Of a stretch of 5,884 nt of DNA, positions 1 to 5,831 are shown in pieces. Location: NCBI GenBank assembly GCA_007123465.1, contig SKLB01000027.1, positions 1-5,884 on the forward strand, given 5' to 3'. Source of the stretch: Spirochaetales bacterium (GTDB lineage Bacteria; Spirochaetota; Spirochaetia; DSM-27196; PWMO01). Positions within the stretch are counted from its first letter, which is position 1, and every line of letters begins with the position of its first letter. The notes under the pieces are model-generated. The model had not been told where the DNA came from. It did no database searches and saw nothing but the letters and a program-made list of their open reading frames with translations. Made by a program: the position numbers and the translations under genes.

Positions 1-192
1 TATCATCAGCTTTGCCAGTTCGTACCCGGGCGCGGCTTTGCCGCCAAAGAGAAACGTGCGCGGGACCGCCGCATCGTCACCGTTGCGCAATCGGTTGTAA
101 AGCACAACGATGCCGAGCGCGTTGAGCAGTTGGCGCTTGTACTGATGAATGCGCTTGATCTGCACGTCAAAGAGCGATGCGCTGGAGAGCTT
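1..192 (-). pseudogene. glgP: In-frame continuation of the glycogen phosphorylase beyond the TGA; partial, runs off the left edge
   Basis: Reading on in the same frame after the TGA gives KLSSASLFDVQIKRIHQYK, then RQLLNALGIVVLYNRLR, a short acidic loop, and PRTFLFGGKAAPGYELAKL at the edge. This matches the family's C-terminal domain: the FDVQ-KRIHEYKRQLLN block, whose Arg and Lys contact the substrate phosphate in characterised phosphorylases, followed by the GGKAAPGY block. Counting residues from the glycine before the TGA to the Phe of FDVQ gives the same spacing as I recall for E. coli GlgP, with the TGA at an Ile/Val position. Nothing else is inserted or lost, so this is a point change, not a frameshift. 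No start codon with a ribosome binding site precedes this block, so separate translation is unlikely. The PLP-binding lysine region lies outside the window. Oddity: KRIHQYKRQ carries Gln where Glu is usual. Confidence 0.85.
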
Positions 193-1842
193 TCAGCCGT
201 GTAGCCTCTCGAGATACCCCGAAAGGTCCAGCTTGGCCTGCTGCTTGACCCGCCCAAACGACTCAAGGAACGCCGGGTCCCCGGCGTACGGTTTCAGCTT
301 CTCGATCTGGGCAAAATCGGTGATCCACCCGTCGCCGATTGCCTCGCTGATCAGCGCCGCCAGCCGCGGGTTGGCCTTAAGCAGCCAGCGCCGCTGCGTT
401 ATGCCGTTGGTCTTGTTGTTGAAACGCTCCGGGAATATGAGCGCAAAATCGGCAACCACACGTTGCTGCAGCAGCTTGGTGTGCAGCTCTGCCACACCGT
501 TGGTCGAGTGAGAACCGATTATCGCAAGGTTTGCCATGCGCACCTGCTTCTCGGCACCCTCTTCGATCACGCTGACGTTCTGCAGCCTGGCTATATCGCC
601 AGGGAAACAGACCGCAGCGCGCACCAGGAAACGCCGGTTGATTTCGTAGATAATCTGCAGATGCCGCGGCAGCAGCGCTTCGAGCATGGCAACCGGCCAT
701 TTCTCGAGCGCCTCAGGCATCAACGTATGGTTGGTATACGCCAGCGTGGCAACGGTGATCTCCCACGCGCTGTCCCACTCCAGCCCTTCCTGATCGAGCA
801 AAACGCGCATAAGCTCGGGTACCGCCAAAGATGGGTGCGTGTCGTTGAGCTGTACCGCCGCCATCTCGGGAAGCTTGTCCCACGGAAGACTCTCGGCCTT
901 GAAGCGGCGCAGGATATCCCATAACGAGCACGCCACAAAGAAGTACTGCTGTCGCAGACGCAGCTCTTTGCCGAGGTAGAGTCGATCGTTGGGATAGAGC
1001 ACCTTGGTGAGATTCTCCGCGTTTACCTTGGAGCGCACAGCCTGCATGTAGTCGCCCTGGTTGAACTCGCTGAAACCAAACTCTTCGGGAGCGCGCGCGC
1101 TCCACAGCCGTAGCGTGTTGACCGTCGATCCCCCGTATCCCACCACCGGCATGTCGTAGGCTATTCCTATGACCGTTTCGGTATCAACCCAGTGCGCCTG
1201 CAGCCGGCCGCGCTCGCTGAACAGCTCTACCCGTCCACCGAAGTGAACCTCCGGTGCGCGGTCGGGCCGCTCTATTTCCCACGGATTGCCACGCCTCAGC
1301 CAGTCGTCGGGCTGTTCGACCTGGTAGCCGTGATCGATAGCCTGGCGAAAGATGCCGTAGTCGTAGCGCAGTCCGTAACCGAAGGCGGGCAGATCGAGCG
1401 TTGCCAACGATTCCATAAAACAGGCCGCCAGCCGCCCCAGACCGCCATTGCCCAGGCCGGCGTCAACCTCTTCTTCGCGAATCTCATCCCACGAGTACCC
1501 GAGCGAATCCAGCGCCTGTTGCAGCGCCGCGTCGAGGCGCAGGTTGATGGCGTTCATGCCCATTGAACGGCCGATCAAGAACTCCAGCGAAAGATAGTAG
1601 GCCCGCTTGACCTTCTGCTTGTGGTGCGTCTGTTGGGTGCGGATCCACTGGTGAATCAGCCGGTCACGGATAGTGTAGGCCAGCGACAGGTAGCGGTCGT
1701 GTTGGGTAGAGGTGTAGCTGTCTACGCCAAGTGAATACTTGAGATGCTCGGCAAAACCCCACGCCAGCGAATCGGGGTCGTGCCCCTCGCGCGGCCATAC
1801 ATTACGCGCCTCTGCCACGCGTTTGCTTCTCGACTGCGCCAT
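193..1842 (-). CDS. glgP: Glycogen/alpha-glucan phosphorylase, N-terminal 549 residues, ending at an in-frame TGA
   Basis: Family GT35 phosphorylase, a cytoplasmic PLP enzyme that releases glucose-1-phosphate from the non-reducing ends of alpha-1,4-glucans. Signatures appear in the usual order: KRAYYLSLEFLIGRS (79-92), DAGLGNGGLGRLAACF (127-142), the DLPAFGYGLRYDYGIF stretch (150-165), NPWE (186-189), GKELRLRQQYF (291-301), NDTHP (333-337), AYTNHTLMPEALEKWP (368-383), MANLAIIGSHSTNGVAELH (436-454) and FNNKTNGITQRRWL (474-487). The start is ATG at 1842, preceded by GGAGGG at 1851-1846. The family is about 800-850 residues long, so this frame covers about two thirds. It stops at TGA (195-193) after YLERLHG, just before the conserved phosphate-site segment, which continues in the same frame beyond the stop. 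A protein ending here would lack that segment and the PLP lysine, and should be inactive. Family assignment is near certain; functional status is open. Confidence 0.93.
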   Translation of the reverse strand: MAQSRSKRVAEARNVWPREGHDPDSLAWGFAEHLKYSLGVDSYTSTQHDRYLSLAYTIRDRLIHQWIRTQQTHHKQKVKRAYYLSLEFLIGRSMGMNAINLRLDAALQQALDSLGYSWDEIREEEVDAGLGNGGLGRLAACFMESLATLDLPAFGYGLRYDYGIFRQAIDHGYQVEQPDDWLRRGNPWEIERPDRAPEVHFGGRVELFSERGRLQAHWVDTETVIGIAYDMPVVGYGGSTVNTLRLWSARAPEEFGFSEFNQGDYMQAVRSKVNAENLTKVLYPNDRLYLGKELRLRQQYFFVACSLWDILRRFKAESLPWDKLPEMAAVQLNDTHPSLAVPELMRVLLDQEGLEWDSAWEITVATLAYTNHTLMPEALEKWPVAMLEALLPRHLQIIYEINRRFLVRAAVCFPGDIARLQNVSVIEEGAEKQVRMANLAIIGSHSTNGVAELHTKLLQQRVVADFALIFPERFNNKTNGITQRRWLLKANPRLAALISEAIGDGWITDFAQIEKLKPYAGDPAFLESFGRVKQQAKLDLSGYLERLHG

Positions 1843-1874
1843 ACACCCTCCGGCATCTGCTTGAAGTTGCCACC

Positions 1875-1902
1875 ATCATACGCGAGGAGGTTCGGCTTTG
1901 CA
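1875..1902 (-). promoter_or_regulatory. Weak candidate promoter for glgP
   Basis: On the minus strand, TATGAT (1880-1875) matches five of six bases of a sigma-70 -10 box. A poor -35 candidate, TGCAAA (1902-1897), lies 16 bp upstream. Transcription would start near 1868, about 26 bases before the ATG. The -35 element falls inside the dyad at 1893-1908. This is inferred from consensus only. Confidence 0.3.
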
Positions 1903-1908
1903 TAGCCG
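1893..1908. promoter_or_regulatory. Operator-like dyad in the divergent glgP/cyclase intergenic region
   Basis: CGGCTTTGCATAGCCG reads as CGGCT / AGCCG arms around a self-complementary TGCA core, with one mismatched pair (T1898/T1903). It overlaps the candidate -35 of glgP and lies 12 bp upstream of the -35 of the rightward cyclase promoter. This is where a repressor or activator dimer serving both genes could sit. No regulator family is recognised from the sequence. Confidence 0.35.
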
Positions 1909-1919
1909 TTACAAAGCAC

Positions 1920-1947
1920 TTCACTTTTTGCTGTAATGTAGTATAAT
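1920..1947 (+). promoter_or_regulatory. Sigma-70-type promoter for the cyclase gene
   Basis: A perfect TATAAT (1942-1947) is preceded, after a 16-bp spacer, by TTCACT (1920-1925), which matches four of six bases of TTGACA. The region is locally AT-rich compared with its surroundings. Transcription would start near 1954, giving a leader of about 67 bases before the ATG at 2021. No riboswitch or attenuator structure was recognised in that leader. Confidence 0.55.
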
Positions 1948-2020
1948 GGAGGGCAGCTTACGGCGCGTCAGAAACTAACAAAGTTGCACACAATACCGTC
2001 ATCTCCGGGGGAACCGTCCT

Positions 2021-3007
2021 ATGTTGGACATCGCGTTGGAAAAAGACCTGATTGAACTTCTCGCAACGAATTTTAAAGCGGCTCAGATCGAAGAACTCGG
2101 TAAGCTGCTGTTTGGAAACTTCGACATCTACAAGCTGCTCAATGAACAGAATCACATTACTGTTCCGGCCAGACGCGCCGCCCAACTGCTGGTTCAACAC
2201 TGTTCGGAGTGTAACTGCCATCCCAAGCTGATTCACCTGCTGGTCGAGACCGACGGCTCGCAATTCATGGGGCGTCAGGCCAATGTGGAAGGCATCGAGC
2301 TGTTCCTCGACAAGCTGACCGGATCGGGGCTAGCCTACGATTTCTCGCGCCGGCAGGTCATCAAGATCAAGGACGATCCGTTCGAGCTGATGAACTGGGG
2401 ATCGCTGCGCAACGGCAAGTCCTACCTGCTGACCGTGCTGAGTGTTGACGTGGTGGGCAGCTCGGCGCTGTCGCGCAGTCACGGTGCCAGGAAGGTCGGC
2501 AAGGCGCTGTTTCAGTTTGCCCAGCACGTCAAGGACAGGCTGCGCGCCTACGACGGGCGTATCTGGAACTGGAACGGTGACGGCGGCATCATCGCGTTTG
2601 CATTCAAAGAGCACGAAGCCCGTGCGGTGCAGTTTGCCCTCGAGCTCCAGCTGACCATGCCGGTTCTGAATAGCCGGCTTGATCTCCCCGATGGTGTTGA
2701 CCTGGCGCTGCGCGCAGGGCTGGACAGCGGTAAGCTCACGTTTGCCAACGATGTAGGTGCAATTGTCTCCGACGTCATCAACTACGCCTGCCACCTCGAG
2801 AAATCCGCCGTGCTACCCGGCTCGATAGGGGTATCCGATACGCTGTACAAAACGCTGCCGGCGCGGCTTGCCGCGCCGTTCAGCAAGACTGTTGATTTCA
2901 ACGATCGCCCGGCGCGGTTGATCCCCGGCCGGATCGACAGCCTGCGATTTGCCACTGCCGCCGCGGCGCAAGAGCCCGAACTACTGGGCCGAATTGCGAA
3001 CGCATAA
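2021..3007 (+). CDS. Atypical class III nucleotide cyclase domain protein with a helical N-terminal domain
   Basis: 328 residues, soluble, no signal peptide or membrane segment. The start is ATG at 2021 with GGGGGA at 2007-2012, 8 bases upstream. Residues 5-115 are a predicted all-helical domain (LIELLATNF, IEELGKLLFG, RRAAQLLVQH, KLIHLLVE, VEGIELFLDKL); its shape recalls effector-associated (EAD) or death-fold-like adaptor domains, a tentative reading. Residues 135-280 are a class III adenylate/guanylate cyclase catalytic domain: SVDVVGSSALSR carries the first metal Asp (D143), WNWNGDGGIIAF the second (D187), then LALRAGLDSGKLTF and SDVINYACHLEKSA. Compared with canonical enzymes, the base-selecting Lys is Asn183, its partner Asp is Ala247, the transition-state Asn is kept (N254), and the transition-state Arg is His258. 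It may therefore be a cyclase of unusual specificity, a weak enzyme or a nucleotide-sensing pseudo-enzyme. It is transcribed alone, divergent from glgP and convergent with the exported-protein gene. Confidence 0.85.
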   Translation: MLDIALEKDLIELLATNFKAAQIEELGKLLFGNFDIYKLLNEQNHITVPARRAAQLLVQHCSECNCHPKLIHLLVETDGSQFMGRQANVEGIELFLDKLTGSGLAYDFSRRQVIKIKDDPFELMNWGSLRNGKSYLLTVLSVDVVGSSALSRSHGARKVGKALFQFAQHVKDRLRAYDGRIWNWNGDGGIIAFAFKEHEARAVQFALELQLTMPVLNSRLDLPDGVDLALRAGLDSGKLTFANDVGAIVSDVINYACHLEKSAVLPGSIGVSDTLYKTLPARLAAPFSKTVDFNDRPARLIPGRIDSLRFATAAAAQEPELLGRIANA

Positions 3008-3029
3008 AGGCCGCCCTTGCGGGCGGCCT
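3008..3029. terminator. GC-rich hairpin between convergent genes, probable bidirectional terminator
   Basis: AGGCCGCCC (3008-3016), loop TTGC, GGGCGGCCT (3021-3029): a perfect 9-bp stem immediately after the cyclase TAA at 3005-3007. It also lies 37 bases beyond the stop of the oppositely oriented exported-protein gene. The T-run is poor on the plus strand (GGTTCATGTT follows) and short on the minus strand (TTATG follows), so termination efficiency is uncertain. The position between two converging stops supports the call. Confidence 0.7.
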
Positions 3030-3066
3030 GGTTCATGTTGCGGATTTGCGAACGTTCGCGTGACTG

Positions 3067-3621
3067 TCAGTTGCGCCCAGGACGCCCGGCACGCGGTGCA
3101 GGTTGGGATTCACGCTGCTGCGTTCGGCCGGGATCCCGGGTCTGCGACTGCGTCTCACGGCGTTCGAGCCGGGGCGCAGCGGCGGCTTCACGGTCGAGTG
3201 CCAGACCACGGGCGTCCTCAGCACGGGCACCACGCTGCTCACCAACTGCGTTGCGACGTTCGCCGGAGCCGGCCCACAGTGGGTAGCGCGCTTCATGCCA
3301 GAATTCGGCGCTCTCGCCGCGCGTTGCCACGCTGATCGGCGCCACGTAGTCGGGTACGGCAAAGCCGCGTACCTCAACTGCCGCACCTTCGGCAAGCGGC
3401 AGAGGCTGTTCGTAGCCGTAGCGGCCCATCATCAGCTGGTAGCTGCCGTCACCCGCATCGACAAACCATTCGTTGTCGCGGCGTTCCAGACTTCCGCTCA
3501 GCTCGCTGAGCCGTCCGTCACGGGCTACGTCACGCCCCAGCGTGCGCGTGTCGTCGCCAAAGACGCCGACGCTTGCAACCGCTGCTATCATTCCTGCAAG
3601 AACCAAAGTACGTGTACTCAT
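3067..3621 (-). CDS. Small exported protein of unknown function with charged C-terminal tail
   Basis: 184 residues from ATG at 3621; no named family recognised. Residues 1-22 (MSTRTLVLAGMIAAVASVGVFG) look like a Sec signal peptide, with likely cleavage before DDT, so the protein is probably periplasmic or secreted. Residues about 38-118 form a compact, probably beta-rich core (LSGSLERRDNEWFVDAGDG, YQLMMGRYGY, EGAAVEVRGFAVP, APISVAT, FWHEARYPLWAGSG), compatible with a small OB-like barrel; that fold is inference. Residues about 121-184 are rich in Arg, Glu, Gln and Ala and look disordered. The gene lies about 90 bases downstream of the histidine kinase on the same strand, with its own possible promoter and a direct repeat resembling the one upstream of the response regulator. 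It may be a target or accessory of that two-component system. It ends in TGA. Confidence 0.8.
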   Translation of the reverse strand: MSTRTLVLAGMIAAVASVGVFGDDTRTLGRDVARDGRLSELSGSLERRDNEWFVDAGDGSYQLMMGRYGYEQPLPLAEGAAVEVRGFAVPDYVAPISVATRGESAEFWHEARYPLWAGSGERRNAVGEQRGARAEDARGLALDREAAAAPRLERRETQSQTRDPGRTQQRESQPAPRAGRPGRN

Positions 3622-3626
3622 CAAGT

Positions 3627-3633
3627 ACCTCCT
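3627..3633 (-). promoter_or_regulatory. Strong Shine-Dalgarno that fixes the start of the exported-protein gene
   Basis: AGGAGGT on the minus strand (3633-3627) lies 5 bases before the ATG at 3621. The TTG directly before that ATG (3624) is in frame but only 2 bases from this site, so ATG is the preferred start. Confidence 0.8.
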
Positions 3634-3650
3634 GAACTGTTTCTGTGCTC

Positions 3651-3678
3651 AGTATCGCCCGAGAACGTGGATGGCCAA
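3651..3678 (-). promoter_or_regulatory. Candidate promoter for the exported-protein gene
   Basis: On the minus strand, TTGGCC (3678-3673, four of six bases of a -35 box), a 16-bp spacer, and GATACT (3656-3651, four of six bases of a -10 box). Transcription would start near 3644. Both boxes are weak, as expected of an activator-dependent promoter, and the direct repeat at 3689-3705 sits 10 bp upstream of the -35. Read-through from the kinase gene is equally possible because no terminator is visible between them. Confidence 0.35.
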
Positions 3679-3688
3679 TGGAGTAACT

Positions 3689-3705
3689 ATGAAGAGTGTG
3701 TGAAT
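3689..3705. promoter_or_regulatory. Direct repeat with 11-bp period, candidate response-regulator site
   Basis: ATGAAG (3689-3694), 5 bases, GTGAAT (3700-3705); on the minus strand ATTCAC-N5-CTTCAT. The half-sites are one helical turn apart, the arrangement typical of OmpR/PhoB-family dimers. A near-identical repeat lies upstream of the response regulator gene at 5832-5848. It sits just upstream of the candidate promoter of the exported-protein gene, centred near -53. Confidence 0.4.
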
Positions 3706-3711
3706 AAGCAC

Positions 3712-4986
3712 CTATTGCGGCAGCGCGATCGAGACAGTAGTACCTTCGGCAGTATTGCTGCTGATATCGATAGTTCCGTTGTGAAGCAGCACGATACGCT
3801 GCGCGATGGTCAGCCCGAGCCCGGAGCCGTCGCTGTTGCGTGCGTACTCACCGCGGTAGAGCCGCTCGAACAGATGCGGCAGTTCGTGCGGCGGGATCGG
3901 CGGCCCGTCATTGGTGACGGTAATGCGCACACCCTCGCCGCCGCGCACCAGCGCCAGGCGGATGCGGCCCCTCTCCGGAGTGTGACGGATGGCGTTGGCC
4001 AGGACGTTGGACAGTGCGCGGTGCAAAAGCGTCTCGTCACCGCTCAACTGCGCGTCCTGGGCATCGACCTCCCACAGAATCTGCTTCTTCTCGAGCTCGT
4101 GGCCAAAGCGTTGTGCCAGCGTAGCGGCTAAATCGGCGGCACTGAATCGGCTCAGATTCATTTTCACATTGGGTTCTTCCAGTCTCATCAGCTCATCGAG
4201 ATCGGCGATCAGCCGTTCAACGCGTCCCAGTTCAGCCAGCGTGCCATTGATGCGCTTGGGGTCCGGCTGGTAGACACCGTCGACTATGGCCTCCAGTTGG
4301 GCGCGAATCGAGGCGATCGGCGTACGCAGATCGTGGGCAACATCCTGAGCCCACTGGGCACGCAGACTCCGTTCGTTGCTCAGCCGTACTGCCAGCATGT
4401 TGGCCGCGTGTGCAATCCGCGCGATTTCTTCGGCACCTTGCTCGGGAATCGGTTCCGTCGGCGCGCCGTGGGCAATGGAATCGATACCTTCGGCAACGCG
4501 GGCGGCAGGGTTGGACAGAGAACGCGCAAATCCCCAGGCGGCAACCACCGCCGCAGCAAAGGCTGCCAGCGCACCGGCGGCCGCGGCACGCACCAGCGAC
4601 TGGGCCAGCGCCCGGTTGGCGGCGTCGTTGCGAAAGACCGTCGAGCCAACCGAGTAGTAACCCATCAGCCGTTCTCCGGCCCGCAGTGCGACACGCTGTT
4701 CCTCGTGCTCCAGGTCGCGCCGCCGCCCGACCCCGCGGTTTGAGGCGATCAGCCTGCCGGAGGCATCATAGATAAACACCGGCACGTCCTGCGGCAGTTG
4801 CTCCTCGCCTGCAGGGCTGCCGCTGAGGATCCGCCGCGCGGCGTTTTCGACCATCGTCATGCGCCGTGCGCTCCAGGTCGACAACGAATGATGATAACCG
4901 GCAACCAGTGCACCGCCGAGCACGATCAGCAGCACCGCAAAACTGGAGATGAAAGCGATGAACGTGCGGCGAAACAGGCTACGCAT
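3712..4986 (-). CDS. Sensor histidine kinase, two transmembrane segments with HAMP domain
   Basis: 424 residues. An inner-membrane kinase that autophosphorylates on His and passes the phosphate to its partner regulator. TM1 is at about 8-30. An extracytoplasmic sensor of about 100 residues (31-131) contains VPVFIYDASGRLIASNRG, suggestive of a small PAS/Cache-like fold (inference). TM2 is at about 132-154, Ala-rich, and HAMP at 155-207. The phosphoacceptor H-box is AHDLRTPIASIRAQLEAIVDGV with His218, followed by the N-box SNVLANAIRHTP (N331), G1 TNDGPPIP (358-365), F-box LFERLYRGE and G2 SDGSGLGLTIAQRI. All catalytic motifs are intact, and the H-box region resembles the BaeS-type subfamily. 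ATG at 4986 overlaps the regulator's TAG by 8 bases (ATGCGTAG) with no strong Shine-Dalgarno, so translation is probably coupled. Upstream in-frame TTG codons would extend into the regulator gene and add a basic, unstructured segment before TM1, so they were not used. Stop is TAG. Confidence 0.93.
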   Translation of the reverse strand: MRSLFRRTFIAFISSFAVLLIVLGGALVAGYHHSLSTWSARRMTMVENAARRILSGSPAGEEQLPQDVPVFIYDASGRLIASNRGVGRRRDLEHEEQRVALRAGERLMGYYSVGSTVFRNDAANRALAQSLVRAAAAGALAAFAAAVVAAWGFARSLSNPAARVAEGIDSIAHGAPTEPIPEQGAEEIARIAHAANMLAVRLSNERSLRAQWAQDVAHDLRTPIASIRAQLEAIVDGVYQPDPKRINGTLAELGRVERLIADLDELMRLEEPNVKMNLSRFSAADLAATLAQRFGHELEKKQILWEVDAQDAQLSGDETLLHRALSNVLANAIRHTPERGRIRLALVRGGEGVRITVTNDGPPIPPHELPHLFERLYRGEYARNSDGSGLGLTIAQRIVLLHNGTIDISSNTAEGTTVSIALPQ

Positions 4987-5749
4987 CGGCGCCGTCCGGT
5001 TGTGACGCCGTGCGGGCGGAGGCCTGCCGACCCTTGCCGTGGCGCGACGGCTCACCGGTAAATCGGTACCCAAAACCGCGCACGGTGTCGATCCAAGGAA
5101 CGTGCGCCAGCTTGATACGAATATTCTTGATGTGAGTATCGATGGTACGTTCCGATCCCTCGGCCATGTAGTCCAGACAGACCCCCAGCAGTCTCTCGCG
5201 CGACACTACTATCGAGGTGTTCTGCGCAAGATGGCTCAGGATCTTCCACTCCGCGGCGGTCAACGCCACCGGCTTGCCGTTGTGGCGACAGAGGTGACCC
5301 GCCTGGTCGAGTTCCAGCGCATGAGCGTGGCCGTCATGCTGCAGACTCCAGCGCTGCAGCTCGGTTTCAGCGGGTGCGGCCGCGGCGGTCTGCGCTCGCC
5401 GAAGCAGTGCGCGGACGCGCAGCATCAGTTCCTTGTTGGAGAACGGTTTCACCACGTAGTCATCGCCGCCGACTTCAAAGCCGGTGATGCGGTCAGACTC
5501 GGACGTACGTGCAGTCAGAAAGATGATCGGCGCGGCACAGAAGGAACGCAGTTTGCGCGCAAAGAGAAACCCGTCTCCGTCGGGCAGCATCACGTCAAGA
5601 ATCAGCAGGTCCGGCCGTCGCATCCGCGCGGCGTCCTCCAGTCCGGCCAGCCGGGCGAACGGCAGTACCTCGTGTTCTTCCAGCTGCAGATACGAGACGA
5701 TTGTATCGCGCAATCCCTCGTTATCTTCCACTACAAAAATACGTGCCAT
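4979..5749 (-). CDS. OmpR-family DNA-binding response regulator
   Basis: 256 residues. The receiver domain (1-118) has the acidic pocket at E8/D9, phosphoacceptor D52 in LLILDVMLPDGDGF, T79 in FLTARTSE and K101 in DDYVVKPFSN. The C-terminal winged-helix DNA-binding domain (about 133-232) shows ALTAAEWKILSHLAQN, the recognition-helix region SERTIDTHIKNIRIKL and the wing VRGFGYRF. An unusual basic, Ser/Gln-rich extension follows (233-256). ATG at 5749 is chosen because AGGGA (5758-5754) lies 4 bases upstream and because MARIFVVEDN is where receivers normally begin; an in-frame TTG at 5767 would add six residues. It is first in an operon with the kinase. Direct repeats and a palindrome upstream suggest autoregulation. 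Confidence 0.95.
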   Translation of the reverse strand: MARIFVVEDNEGLRDTIVSYLQLEEHEVLPFARLAGLEDAARMRRPDLLILDVMLPDGDGFLFARKLRSFCAAPIIFLTARTSESDRITGFEVGGDDYVVKPFSNKELMLRVRALLRRAQTAAAAPAETELQRWSLQHDGHAHALELDQAGHLCRHNGKPVALTAAEWKILSHLAQNTSIVVSRERLLGVCLDYMAEGSERTIDTHIKNIRIKLAHVPWIDTVRGFGYRFTGEPSRHGKGRQASARTASQPDGADA

Positions 5750-5773
5750 AATTTCCCTGGCTCCCAATCTCAG

Positions 5774-5779
5774 AATATA
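5774..5779 (-). promoter_or_regulatory. Candidate -10 box for the response regulator operon
   Basis: TATATT on the minus strand (5779-5774) matches five of six bases of the consensus, inside a short AT-rich patch 25-30 bases before the ATG. No good -35 box is present at 16-18 bp, so the promoter may need an activator. Transcription would start near 5767. Confidence 0.35.
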
Positions 5780-5806
5780 CTACGAATGCTCTGACTATGC
5801 GCGCAG

Positions 5807-5823
5807 CGTGTGTCGGACACACG
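5807..5823. promoter_or_regulatory. Perfect 17-bp palindrome upstream of the response regulator
   Basis: CGTGTGTC-G-GACACACG: 8-bp arms around a single central base. It is centred about 48 bp upstream of the predicted transcription start, a typical position for an operator or activator site. No T-run follows on either strand, so a terminator role is unlikely. The protein that binds it is unknown; OmpR-family regulators usually prefer direct repeats, so another dimeric regulator is possible. Confidence 0.45.
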
Positions 5824-5831
5824 GAGAAAGA

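Noticed and set aside
193..195. Selenocysteine insertion at the glgP TGA
   Set aside because: The homologous position is Ile/Val in the family, not Cys, it lies outside any redox site, and I see no convincing SECIS hairpin 16-37 bases downstream.
193..195. Frameshift as the cause of the glgP interruption
   Set aside because: Both sides of the stop are in the same frame and the spacing between conserved blocks equals that of intact homologues, so only a base substitution is needed.
463..1566. Several plus-strand open frames inside the phosphorylase gene (463-924, 1192-1566)
   Set aside because: They are shadows of the glgP frame, with no Shine-Dalgarno support or recognisable product.
1885..1936. 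Possible leader peptide: AGGAGG at 1885-1890, TTG at 1898, 12 sense codons to a TAA at 1934-1936
   Set aside because: It lies upstream of the predicted transcription start of the cyclase gene and has a rare start codon, so it is probably not transcribed in that direction.
3103..4131. 342-codon plus-strand open frame
   Set aside because: It runs antisense to the exported-protein gene and the 3' part of the kinase gene. Its translation has no recognisable domain, and long antisense frames are common in high-GC DNA. The minus-strand genes have intact motifs.
4987..5073. Longer kinase N-terminus starting at TTG 5073
   Set aside because: The added 29 residues are basic and unstructured and lie inside the regulator gene. 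The ATG at 4986 gives a normal start just before TM1 and the usual stop/start overlap.
5039..5794. 251-codon plus-strand open frame
   Set aside because: It is antisense to the response regulator, which has a complete receiver and winged-helix domain; the translation shows no family features.
5807..5823. Palindrome as an intrinsic terminator of an upstream gene
   Set aside because: No T-run follows on either strand, and the stem is short with a three-base loop.
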